A stretch of 64,000 nucleotides of DNA. Origin: AWTP1-13 sp963770295. Lineage in GTDB: Bacteria; Pseudomonadota; Alphaproteobacteria; Rhizobiales; Hyphomicrobiaceae. Under the pieces are notes generated by a model. That model was not told the origin of the DNA and made no database searches. It saw only the letters and a program-made list of their open reading frames with translations. The stretch spans positions 310,001-374,000 of the forward strand of contig CAVYPA010000013.1 in assembly GCA_963770295.1 (NCBI GenBank). The letters are read 5' to 3'. Below are positions 24,751 through 39,185 of the stretch, one piece after another. Positions within the stretch are counted from its first letter, which is position 1, and the number at the start of each line of letters is the position of its first letter. A program made the position numbers and the translations under genes.

Positions 24751-25386
24751 ATGGCCCCGACCAATCGAGCCGTAAAGCTGGCGAGATCGACGCTGGATTG
24801 CTCCTGTCACGCCTGTGCATTCTTCCACAACCGGGACGAGGAGTACGAAGTCCTCGGACCCTTTGTCAGGGATGGTCTGGAAGCAGGCGACAAGGCTTTC
24901 CAGATCGTGGACAACAAGCATCGCGCCGAGCGGTTTCGCCGTCTCGGGGAGAACAGTATCGATGCCGACGCCGCCGAAACGTCCGGCCAGCTCGAGGTGC
25001 GCTCGTGGGAAGACGCCTACCTGCGTGGCGGCCGGTTCAATCAGCAGGACATGCTGACGCTGATCGAGGAGATCCTGACTGCCGGCAAGCAGCAGGGCTT
25101 CGGATTGACGAGGCTGTGGGCCAACATGGAGTGGGCGCTGGAGGACCTGCCTGGCGTGCACGATATTGTCGAGTACGAGACGCGGCTCAATTACATCCTG
25201 CCGAAATACGATGATGTCGTCGTCTGCACCTACGACGTGACGAGGTTCAGCGCTTCGGTCGTGATGGACATCATGCGCACCCATCCGCAGGTGATCGTCG
25301 GCGGCGTGCTGCGCGAAAACCAGTTCTACGCACCTCCAGACGAATTCCTCCGGGAGCTGCGCGACCGTCGTGCACCCGTATCTTGA
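24751..25386 (+). CDS. MEDS-domain sensory protein (DcmR-like)
   Basis: The 211-aa protein consists almost wholly of a MEDS domain, named from methanogen/methylotroph DcmR sensors. Seen are HACAFFHNRDEEYEVLGPFVRDGLEAGDKAFQIVD, RSWEDAYLRGGRFNQQDMLTLIEEIL, TRLWANMEWALEDLPGVHDIVEYETRLNYILPKYD and MRTHPQVIVGGVLRENQFYAPPDEFLRELRDRR. MEDS domains are thought to sense small organic compounds or redox state for a partner regulator; DcmR in Methylobacterium is the reference. It stands 43 bases before the FixL-like kinase and may feed it signals. That is inferred from position alone. Confidence 0.85.
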   Translation: MAPTNRAVKLARSTLDCSCHACAFFHNRDEEYEVLGPFVRDGLEAGDKAFQIVDNKHRAERFRRLGENSIDADAAETSGQLEVRSWEDAYLRGGRFNQQDMLTLIEEILTAGKQQGFGLTRLWANMEWALEDLPGVHDIVEYETRLNYILPKYDDVVVCTYDVTRFSASVVMDIMRTHPQVIVGGVLRENQFYAPPDEFLRELRDRRAPVS

Positions 25387-25429
25387 GGAACTGGTGGTTG
25401 AGCGTGCGCGCTGAGCAGGAGCCCTCGCC

Positions 25430-27146
25430 ATGCCGTTGACTGGGGTTCTCGACAGCCAGGAGCTGCGGCACAGCATCCGCGACCTGGTTGCGTTGTCGAC
25501 GCTGCCGGCCATCTGGAAAGCCTACGACCCGCAACAGATCGCCGACAGCGTCGCCGCGGCCCTGCTCACCATGCTCGACTCGGAGATCGTTTGCGTTTCC
25601 CTCCCGAGCGAACGCGAGGAGTCGGGCATCGAGATCACCAGGACCGGCGGCATCTCGGCCGAGTCGGACAGCGCCATCCGCGCAGCCTTGCGGGGATGGC
25701 TGCGGAACGGGTCGTCGAGCCAAGCGGCAAGTGCAGTCCCGCTTGGGCAAAGCACCCTTTTTCTCGCCTGCTCTCCCATCGGCTTTGGCAGCAATGCGAT
25801 CCTTGTGGCTGGCTCCCGCCGCTCCGACTTTCCCAGCGAAGCCCAACGGCTTCTGCTGGGCGTCGCCGCTAACGAGGCGACGATCGCTCTCCAACGGTGG
25901 CATGCGGAAACCGATCAGCGGCGCTTTGTTGCCTTGGTGGAGAATTCGTCCGATTTCATCGGCGTTGCCGGACTGGACGGCGTGCCGCAGTACATCAATG
26001 CCGCCGGCCTGCGCTTAGTTGGCCTTGGCGGTCTTGGCCGACGCTGCCCGCCTGCACGTGCTCGACTTCTTGATGCCGAAAGAGGTGGCGCTGGTGCGGG
26101 ACGAGCTATGGCCCCGCGTCATGCGCGATGGCCGCTGGGTCGGCGAACTCGACTTCCGCCACTTCAAGACCGGTGGCGCAATTCCCTTCCTTGTTGACTG
26201 GTTCCGGATCGACGACCCTCGTCGGGGGTGCCCGATCAACGTCGCCACCGTCAGTCGTGACCTTACCGCCCAGAAGCGGGCGGAGGCTGAGTTGCTGCAC
26301 CTCAATGAGACGCTCGAGCACCGCGTTGCCGACCGGACCAGCGAGTTGGCAGAGGCGCATCGCAAGCTGGTCAGGGAAGGCAGGGATCGCGAGCTTGCGG
26401 ACGCACGTCTCCAGGAGGTGAGGCAGGAGCTATTCCATGCAGCGCGCCTGAGCGCTGCCGGGCAGATGGCGGCTGCGCTCGCGCACGAGTTGAGTCAGCC
26501 CCTCACCGCCGCCGCTAATTCCGTGGCTGCGGCGCGGCGTCTACTGGCAAAGGGCGGCGAAGGGATCGTCACGGCATGGGAGGTGATGGGTGAGGCCGGC
26601 GAGCAGATCTTGCGCGCCGGGCAAATCATGCGGCGCTTGCGCGAATTTGTAAGCCGCGGCGAAACGGAGAAGCGGGTGGAGCGGGTGTCGACGATGGTCG
26701 AGGAGGCTCGTGCGCTGGCCCTGAAGGGGCCGGGGGCGCTCGGCGTGCAGGTGCGGCTGCATTTCGAGCCCAACGCCCGGCACGTTCTCGTCGACCGCAT
26801 CCAGATCCAGCAAGTGCTCGTCAATCTCATGCGCAATGCCATCGAGGCCATGGACGCAAGCCGACGGCGCGAGCTCGACGTGGCGACGTCTCTGCGTGAT
26901 GAACGCATGGTGGAGATCGCCGTGACCGACACCGGGCCGGGCCTTGCCGACGACATCGCCGCCCGGCTGTTCGAACCATTCGTTTCCACCAAGCCGAACG
27001 GCATGGGGCTCGGCCTCTCTATCTGCCGTTCGATAGTCGAGGTGCACGGCGGCCGCCTGCAGTGCGAAGCAAATCCAGGTGGCGGCATGATCTTCCGCTT
27101 CACCGTTCCGTCAGCGCCACACGATGGAGACAACAATGACCGCTGA
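25430..27146 (+). pseudogene. FixL-like PAS sensor histidine kinase, one frameshift
   Basis: Domains in order: a GAF-like region (residues about 30-160), a PAS domain (FVALVENSSDFIGVAGLDGVPQYINAAGLRLVGL), a coiled segment (AEAELLHLNETLEHRVADRTSEL), a phosphoacceptor H-box (AAALAHELSQPLTAAANS) and an ATPase domain with N-box NLMRNAIEAMD, GPGLADDIAARLFEPF and GMGLGLSICRSIVE. At about 26034-26037 an extra G in CTTGGCC breaks the frame inside the PAS domain; removing it restores LADAARLHVLDFLMPKE. Repaired length is about 571 aa. The stop overlaps the start of the FixJ-like gene. The PAS domain has no haem signature that I can recognise. Confidence 0.85.
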
Positions 27147-27777
27147 CCGAACGGTCCATGTGGTGGACGATGATGCCGCGGTGCGACGCTCGCTCGAGCG
27201 GCTACTTCATTCGGCGAGCCACGCGTGCGTCTCCTATCCGACACCGGCGGCCTTTCTCGACGCGGCGCGCGAGCTGCCGGGCGGCTGCATCCTGCTGGAC
27301 GTACGCATGCCCGGCATGGACGGGCTGGAGCTGCAGGATCGCCTCAACCAACTGGGCGTCACGCTGCCCGTGATCGTCATGACCGGCCAGGGCGACGTTC
27401 AAACCGCCGTGCAGGCCATGAAGGCCGGCGCCGTCGACTTCATCGAGAAGCCGTTCGATGAAGAGGTGCTGCTGGGCGCCATCGAGGTGGCGCTGGCGCG
27501 GGTGGGCCGGCCGGACCGGGCTCGCGAGGCCACCGAGGCTGCTCACCGGATCGCGGCGCTCAGTCCGCGTGAGCGGCAGGTTCTTGACGCCTTGGTTGCG
27601 GGTCGACCGAACAAGCAGATTGCTTTCGACCTCGGCATCAGCGTGCGCACGGTTGAGGTCCATCGCGCCCGCATGATGGAGCGGCTAGGTACCCGTCAGT
27701 TGGCGGAAGCCATTCGCTTGGCAGTTATGGCGCAGCTGGCGTCCGGCGAGGGACCCGACCGGGTTGGCGTCAGCTGA
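27136..27777 (+). CDS. FixJ/TodT-type response regulator
   Basis: The 213-aa protein has a receiver domain with VHVVDDDAAVRRSL, phosphoacceptor Asp in ILLDVRMPGMDGLEL, the Thr/Lys region VIVMTGQGDV and FIEKPFDEE. It ends in a LuxR-type helix-turn-helix (LSPRERQVLDALVAGRPNKQIAFDLGISVRTVEVHRARMMERL). This is the FixJ layout. GGAGACAACA supports ATG 27136, inside the last codons of the kinase gene; an ATG at 27124 is also in frame. It should be phosphorylated by the adjacent FixL-like kinase. The 3' end overlaps the convergent FixK-like gene. Confidence 0.9.
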   Translation: MTADRTVHVVDDDAAVRRSLERLLHSASHACVSYPTPAAFLDAARELPGGCILLDVRMPGMDGLELQDRLNQLGVTLPVIVMTGQGDVQTAVQAMKAGAVDFIEKPFDEEVLLGAIEVALARVGRPDRAREATEAAHRIAALSPRERQVLDALVAGRPNKQIAFDLGISVRTVEVHRARMMERLGTRQLAEAIRLAVMAQLASGEGPDRVGVS

Positions 27778-28537
27778 ACTGTTCCCGTGATCGAAGCTGG
27801 CGGGCTTGCGCCGTGCGAACGATGCATCGCTATCCCTGTCGCCCTCCTCCAGGGCTTGCCTATCAACGATCCTAACACAGCGCGTGCCAGAGAGCGCGAT
27901 CACTCCGCGCTGCTTGAGCTCCGTCAGAGAGCGGCACACCGTTTCGACGGACAGCGCCAGACAATCGGCGATGTCGTAGCGCGAGATCGGCAGCATGATG
28001 GTGTCCGTCGCACCGCCGGAGAAGCGTTCAACCAGTTCGAGCAGGAAGGCGCCAACCTTCTCCCGCGCCGTGATGCGGCCGAGGATCAGGAGATGAGCGC
28101 GCGATCGCGCGAGCGCCTTGTACGCGACTTGACGGAGTTCGCGCGCCAGCTGCGGGTCTGCGTCCGCCATCATCTCGGCGCGCTTGCGCGGGTAACTCGC
28201 GACTATCGTGCCCTCGACGACCGCCTCGACGGTGGAATCGTATTCGTTGCGCTCAGAGAAACCGAAAAAATCGCGCCGGGAGCAACAGATCGACGATTTG
28301 GCGCCGGCCGTCGGACCGTATGACGCAGCGCCGGGCCGAGCCGGAAACCACGCGGTACCAGTAATCCGCGGGACGTGACGGGCTGCAGATTTCCTGGCCG
28401 CGGCTGCAGCGGATGTTCACCGCCAGTGCGTCCAGGCTCTGCAGCGCGTGCATCTGGGGTCTTCCTGTTTTGTTCGATGTCACTTGGCGAGGCTGCGGCG
28501 AGCTACTGGCGCGACCGGAACATGCCTTCGTCTGCAT
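27685..28537 (-). pseudogene. FixK/FNR-family regulator, one frameshift
   Basis: The first part (28537 down to 28256) has a cNMP-like sensor region: HALQSLDALAVNIRCSRGQEICSP, DYWYRVVSGSARRCVIRSDGRRQIVDLLLP. A run of six A at 28265-28270 (five expected) breaks the frame. Removing one restores FFGFSERNEYDSTVEAVVEG and joins the C-terminal part with the helix-turn-helix DIADCLALSVETVCRSLTELKQRGVI. The recognition helix E-T-V-C-R is that of FixK, which reads TTGAT-N4-ATCAA. The FNR 4Fe-4S cysteine cluster is absent. The C-terminal 50 residues past RIVDRQALEE overlap the FixJ-like gene and may be read-through. GGGAGGATTTC precedes ATG 28537. Confidence 0.85.
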
Positions 28538-28661
28538 GAAATCCTCCCTTACGCATTGCCACGTCTGCTGCGGGTCGCGCCCAGAGGAATGGAGCGTTGG
28601 CCCGGGATGACGATCTAGATGGCTCAGGCTGGGCGTGAGGGAAATTCGGCAAAAACCCGTA

Positions 28662-28675
28662 ACGTAAGATTACGT
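28662..28675. promoter_or_regulatory. Palindrome ACGTAAGATTACGT between fixK-like and hsp20
   Basis: Arms ACGTAA and TTACGT flank a 2-base centre, inside an AT-rich patch (28655-28680) of an otherwise GC-rich divergent spacer. It lies 125 bases upstream of the FixK-like start and 112 bases before the FixK-type box of the hsp20 operon. An operator for another regulator is possible. Confidence 0.45.
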
Positions 28676-28773
28676 AAACGCAAGCTATGCAACGGATGGC
28701 CCAGTTTGATGAGATGGTACCAACGGATGCCTCCCTGCTCGGCCGGGCCGTCCGCAAAAAACACTGCCGCAAG

Positions 28774-28787
28774 TTGATGGCCGTCAA
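28774..28787 (+). promoter_or_regulatory. FNR/FixK-type box before small ORF-hsp20-lon
   Basis: TTGATGGCCGTCAA is the best match to TTGAT-N4-(A/G)TCAA in the island. Its centre is 72 bases before the first start codon of the operon (28853). The downstream GGCGG is shared with the boxes at 31894 and 32660. Confidence 0.7.
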
Positions 28788-28852
28788 GGCGGCTCGACGC
28801 TTCCGCTCCCAGTGTCGAAGCGGTTCCCGAGTGCGGCACAGGGAGGCGAACG

Positions 28853-28993
28853 ATGAACGACGTCGTCGGCAGGTACAGCCGCCCGGGAGTTCAGCCTCCC
28901 CGTCACACCGGATCCGAAGCTGGCTTTGTAGGCGAAAGCGCTTCTGCAAGCGCAGGCTTCGGCTTCATCGAAATCCGGGCAGCAGTTGCATGA
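28853..28993 (+). CDS. 46-aa small protein, translationally coupled to hsp20
   Basis: The frame starts at ATG 28853 behind a strong AGGGAGGCGAACG ribosome site. It ends at a TGA that overlaps the hsp20 start (ATGA at 28990-28993). The peptide begins MNDVVGRYSRPGVQPPRH and has a small-residue stretch GESASASAGFGF. I do not recognise it. Good ribosome site, exact coupling and a FixK-type box 72 bases upstream argue that it is translated. It may be a coupling leader or a real small stress protein. Confidence 0.55.
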   Translation: MNDVVGRYSRPGVQPPRHTGSEAGFVGESASASAGFGFIEIRAAVA

Positions 28994-29406
28994 CCACGGG
29001 CGACCCGAGGGCTTTTATGTGGGCTGAAGCCTGCGCGCTGATCGAGCGGGCAGAGCGCCTGCAGCGCCAATTCTTCCGCCCAAGCCTGGCCGGCGCGCAT
29101 CACGCCGTATGGGAGCCGCCCGTCGACATTTACGAGACCGAGCGGGAGCTCTGCGCCATCGCCGCCCTTCCCGGTGTCGAGCAGCGCGATCTTGAGGTTT
29201 CGATCGAGGGGGACGTGCTGGTGATCGCAGGGACAAGGCGGTTCCCTACGCTTTCCGGCGATGCGGTCATCCATCGCTTGGAGATTCCGCACGGCCGCTT
29301 CGAGCGCCGAATCCGCATTTCGGCGAGCCGGCTTCGGATCGACCGATCCGAGCTGCTCAACGGATGTCTCGTCCTGATCCTGATGAAGAGCTCTGAGGCC
29401 GGGTGA
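28990..29406 (+). CDS. Small heat shock protein, Hsp20 family
   Basis: The 138-aa protein has an alpha-crystallin domain: WEPPVDIYETERELCAIAALPGVEQRDLEVSIEGDVLVIAGTRR, then IHRLEIPHGRFERRIRI and the end strand LLNGCLVLILMKS. The A-x-x-x-G-V-L motif is modified to NGCLVLIL. Hsp20 proteins are ATP-independent holdases that keep unfolding proteins soluble for DnaK and ClpB. Its ATG overlaps the stop of the 46-aa frame, and lon follows after 4 bases. Confidence 0.9.
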   Translation: MTTGDPRAFMWAEACALIERAERLQRQFFRPSLAGAHHAVWEPPVDIYETERELCAIAALPGVEQRDLEVSIEGDVLVIAGTRRFPTLSGDAVIHRLEIPHGRFERRIRISASRLRIDRSELLNGCLVLILMKSSEAG

Positions 29407-29410
29407 AGCC

Positions 29411-31855
<2,445 letters not shown>

Positions 31856-31893
31856 TGCGACAGCCGCATGCCGCGGCAATGAAGCGCAAAAAA

Positions 31894-31907
31894 TTGATGT
31901 CCGTCAG
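31894..31907 (+). promoter_or_regulatory. FNR/FixK-type box before membrane protein gene
   Basis: TTGATGTCCGTCAG has one change from TTGAT-N4-GTCAA. Its centre is 71 bases before the start codon at 31972. The sequence around it (CAAAAAATTGAT...GTCAGCGCGG) resembles the box at 32660. Confidence 0.6.
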
Positions 31908-31971
31908 CGCGGCCGGCCGCGGCACCGGGTAATCAGCGCCAATGCGTCCCAATCCCGAGGAGGCAAAGTCG

Positions 31972-32619
31972 ATGAGTACATCCGACGCGGTGATAGAGCG
32001 GGTCAGAGTACGCGAGGCAGCCGGCGTCTTTCGCTCACGCGAGGCGCTCGAAGCGGCGGCTGAGGCTCTGCGGCTGGCGGGGTTCGACAGAGCAGACATC
32101 GACGTCCTCGCCGATGCCGATGCGGTACGGCAGAAGCTGCGCGCACCTTATGTTGCCGCCGAAGACCTCGCCGATGTGCCACACGCGCCGCGGCGAGCCT
32201 TCATGGCGCGTGAGGACGTTGCGCTTGCGGTCGCAGGTATCGCGGGCATCCTCATCTACATCGGCGCCACGGTCGCAGCACTCGCCATTCTTTCGACGGG
32301 TGGCGCCTGGGTATGGGCGACCGTTGTCGCCGTAGGCATCGCTGCGGCCGGCGGGATCGGCGCATCTGTGGTCATCCGCTTCCTCGAACGGCAGCAGGCC
32401 GAGAAATTCGAGGGTAATACGATTGCAGATGGTCTCATCCTGTGGGTCCGCGTGCGCTCGCCGGATCGGGAGGAGAGGGCCCAGCAGATTCTGCGCGAGC
32501 GGGGAGGGCAGGCCATTCGCGTCCACGAGATTGAAATCGATAAGCGCCTGGAAGATCTGCCGCTGAGCAATCTTCGCCCCGATCCCTGGCTCGGCGGAGA
32601 GCGGCTCGGACATCTCTGA
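31972..32619 (+). CDS. Stress-associated membrane protein, two TM helices
   Basis: This 215-aa protein starts at ATG 31972 behind CGAGGAGGCAAAG. The N-terminal 75 residues look like a ferredoxin-like or YflT-type domain (GVFRSREALEAAAEALRLAGFDRADIDVLAD). Two adjacent membrane helices follow (ALAVAGIAGILIYIGATVAALAIL and WVWATVVAVGIAAAGGIGASVV), then a soluble tail that repeats the first domain (ADGLILWVRVRSPDREERAQQILRERGGQAIRVHEIEI). Such proteins occur beside general stress genes. Function unknown. It has its own FixK-type box. Confidence 0.75.
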   Translation: MSTSDAVIERVRVREAAGVFRSREALEAAAEALRLAGFDRADIDVLADADAVRQKLRAPYVAAEDLADVPHAPRRAFMAREDVALAVAGIAGILIYIGATVAALAILSTGGAWVWATVVAVGIAAAGGIGASVVIRFLERQQAEKFEGNTIADGLILWVRVRSPDREERAQQILRERGGQAIRVHEIEIDKRLEDLPLSNLRPDPWLGGERLGHL

Positions 32620-32659
32620 ACCGGGAGACCAAGTGCGATGGCGTCGATGCTCAACAAAA

Positions 32660-32673
32660 TTGATGACCGTCAT
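32660..32673 (+). promoter_or_regulatory. FNR/FixK-type box before BON gene
   Basis: TTGATGACCGTCAT has one change from TTGAT-N4-GTCAA. Its centre is 77 bases before the BON protein start at 32744, and GGCGG follows as at 28774 and 31894. Confidence 0.6.
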
Positions 32674-32743
32674 GGCGGTCGCGCGTGCACCGCCTAAAGT
32701 TTCAGATACTTGGTGAACCTGCAAGACACTCTGGAGACCACCC

Positions 32744-33412
32744 ATGAGATCAGACAGTGACATCGAGCGCGACGTTAAGGACGAGCTGCAGTGGCGTCCC
32801 GATCTTGACGCAACCGACATCGCCGTCTCCGTGAAGAACGGCGTGGTTACGCTCACGGGATTCGTCCACAGCTACGTCGACAAGTACGAGGCCGAAGCCG
32901 CGACAAAACGCGTTGCCGGCGTGGTCGGGATGGCCAACGACATCGAGGTGCGATTGCGTAACGTGGATGCGAAGCCGGACCCAGAGATCGCGCGCGAAGC
33001 CGTGGCCGCCATTAAGAGCCAGCTGCCCTACTCCTGGGAGAACATAAAAGTCATCGTCAAGGACGGCTGGGTCCATCTCGAAGGCGAGGAAGAATGGCAG
33101 TTCCAGCGCGATACTGCCGAGAAGGCAGTGTGCCGACTGCGGGGCGTCAAGGGCGTCAGCAACCTGATCAAGCTTAAGCCACGGGCGCAGCCTTCGGAGA
33201 TCAAGCGCAAAATCCAAGAGGCGTTCAAGCGCAACGCCGAGCTCGACGCGAACAGAATTGTCGTCGAAGCCAAGGGAAGCGAAGTGATCCTCAAAGGCAC
33301 GGTCCGCTCGTGGGCCGAGCTGGAGGAGGCCGAGCGTGTGGCTTGGTCGGCGCCGGGCGTCATCAAGGTCGAAAACCGAATCGTCGTGAGGCCACAGATG
33401 GCGGCGGCCTAG
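32744..33412 (+). CDS. Protein with three BON domains
   Basis: The 222-aa protein consists of three consecutive BON repeats, each of the form I-x-x-x-V...L.W...(V)-x-V-x-G-x-V-x-L-x-G. The three cores are IAVSVKNGVVTLTGFVHSY, IKVIVKDGWVHLEGEEEW and IVVEAKGSEVILKGTVRSW. No signal peptide is visible, so it is probably cytoplasmic, unlike OsmY. BON domains bind phospholipids or other surfaces and are common in osmotic and stress proteins. A FixK-type box lies upstream. Confidence 0.9.
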   Translation: MRSDSDIERDVKDELQWRPDLDATDIAVSVKNGVVTLTGFVHSYVDKYEAEAATKRVAGVVGMANDIEVRLRNVDAKPDPEIAREAVAAIKSQLPYSWENIKVIVKDGWVHLEGEEEWQFQRDTAEKAVCRLRGVKGVSNLIKLKPRAQPSEIKRKIQEAFKRNAELDANRIVVEAKGSEVILKGTVRSWAELEEAERVAWSAPGVIKVENRIVVRPQMAAA

Positions 33413-33464
33413 ACCGGGCCACCAGGACTTGTCTGCCAACAACTACCACCAATGGAGGACAGCC

Positions 33465-33956
33465 ATGAACTTGAGAGCACTGGTTCCATTTACTTCGCGT
33501 TCGAACGCGACGCGATCCGAAGCCGGCGCCTTTGGCACCCTGCATCGTGAGATCGATCGCCTTTTCGACGATTTCACGCGCGGCTTCGGCGCAACGGGCA
33601 TGCAGGCAACGAGCAATCTCGTGCCCAGCATAGACGCGTCCGAAACCGACAAGGAGATCGTGATCACGGCCGAGTTGCCGGGCCTCGAGCGCAAGGATGT
33701 CGAGATTTCGCTCGATGACAACATCCTCACCATCCGCGGCGAGAAGAAGATCGAGGCGGAGCCGAAGGACGAAAAAACCAAGAACGTGCACGTCTCCGAG
33801 CGCGCCTACGGCGTGTTCTACCGCATGCTCGAGTTGCCGACCGGGATCGATCCCTCGACCGTGCAGGCAACCATGTCCAAGGGTGTGCTGAAGGTCACCA
33901 TCCCCAAACCCGCCCGCAGCGAAGCCAAGAAGATCGAGGTCAAGGAAGCCGCCTGA
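33465..33956 (+). CDS. Small heat shock protein, class A Hsp20
   Basis: The 163-aa protein has a flexible N-terminus (MNLRALVPFTSRSNATRSE), HREIDRLFDDFTRGF, and a complete alpha-crystallin domain: VPSIDASETDKEIVITAELPGLERKDVEISLDDNILTIRGEKK, YGVFYRMLELPTGID and the A-x-x-x-G-V-L motif in TMSKGVLKVTIPK. It differs clearly from the Hsp20 at 28990, so the island carries two types. GGAGGACAGCC precedes ATG 33465. It follows the BON gene by 52 bases and may share its transcript. Confidence 0.93.
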   Translation: MNLRALVPFTSRSNATRSEAGAFGTLHREIDRLFDDFTRGFGATGMQATSNLVPSIDASETDKEIVITAELPGLERKDVEISLDDNILTIRGEKKIEAEPKDEKTKNVHVSERAYGVFYRMLELPTGIDPSTVQATMSKGVLKVTIPKPARSEAKKIEVKEAA

Positions 33957-33971
33957 ACTCGCGGTGAGACG

Positions 33972-34006
33972 GACGTGCCCGCCGCCCCCTCCCCTGCGGG
34001 CACGTC
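33972..34006 (+). terminator. Long GC-rich hairpin between hsp20 and dnaK
   Basis: GACGTGCCCGC (33972-33982) and GCGGGCACGTC (33996-34006) form a perfect 11-bp stem with a 13-base pyrimidine loop. It starts 16 bases after the hsp20 stop codon. Without a T-tract it may act as a weak terminator, an attenuator that lowers expression into dnaK, or an mRNA 3' stabiliser. Confidence 0.55.
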
Positions 34007-34088
34007 TCGCAATTCACATTAGGCGGCACACACTCGCGTGCCGTATCGCGCCTTTGCAATGGCGCGAGCGCGTAGAAGGAAACCCGTC

Positions 34089-35980
<1,892 letters not shown>

Positions 35981-36023
35981 GCAGGCACGAGGCCAGCCGA
36001 ACAGCAACGCCCGGGGATGACCC

Positions 36024-38610
<2,587 letters not shown>

Positions 38611-38620
38611 GTGCGCACCG

Positions 38621-39157
38621 ATGGACAAGCCGCACAGCACCGACGACGAAACCATCGCACTCGAGGCGGCCGATGTCGCTTCGCTCGTCGCCGAGAATGC
38701 CGCCTTGCGCGACCGTTATCTGCGCGCGCTGGCCGATGCCGAGAATGCGAGGCGGCGCTGCGAGCGGCAGGCCGAGGATGCACGTACCTACGCCGTCACG
38801 CAGTTCGCACGCGAGCTGCTGCCCGTTGCCGACAATCTGCAGCGCGCCATCAAGACGGCCGAGGGCGGCGTCGAGCTCGGAACCGGTGATGCGGCGCTTC
38901 TCGAAGGGGTCGAGGCCACCGAGCGCATGCTGGCGGCCGCCTTCGAGCGCTTCGGCGTGCGCCGGATCGCGGCCGAGGGTGCGGCTTTCGACCCGGCGCT
39001 GCACGAGGCGGTGATGGAGCTCGACGATCCGGAGGCGACGTCCGGCACAGTCCTGCAGGTGCTGGAGGACGGCTACACGATCAACGATCGGCTGCTGCGC
39101 CCCGCTCGCGTGGTCGTCGCCAAGCGCCGTCGTGCCGAGCCACCGCTGACGTCGTGA
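38621..39157 (+). CDS. grpE: GrpE nucleotide exchange factor, island copy
   Basis: The 178-aa protein has the long N-terminal helix (SLVAENAALRDRYLRALADAENARRRCERQAEDARTYAVTQFARELLPVADNLQRAI) and the C-terminal beta domain (AFDPALHEAVMELDDPEATSGTVLQVLEDGYTINDRLLRPARVVVAK). It resets DnaK by exchanging ADP. It begins 10 bases after clpB. Its frame is intact even though dnaK and clpB before it are broken. Confidence 0.94.
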   Translation: MDKPHSTDDETIALEAADVASLVAENAALRDRYLRALADAENARRRCERQAEDARTYAVTQFARELLPVADNLQRAIKTAEGGVELGTGDAALLEGVEATERMLAAAFERFGVRRIAAEGAAFDPALHEAVMELDDPEATSGTVLQVLEDGYTINDRLLRPARVVVAKRRRAEPPLTS

Positions 39158-39185
39158 GAAGTCTCGTGGTGGATGGGAGAAAGCC

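Noticed and set aside
27124..27777. Start of the FixJ-like gene at ATG 27124
   Set aside because: ATG 27136 has the better-placed GGAGAC ribosome site and gives the usual N-terminus MTADRTVHVVDDD.
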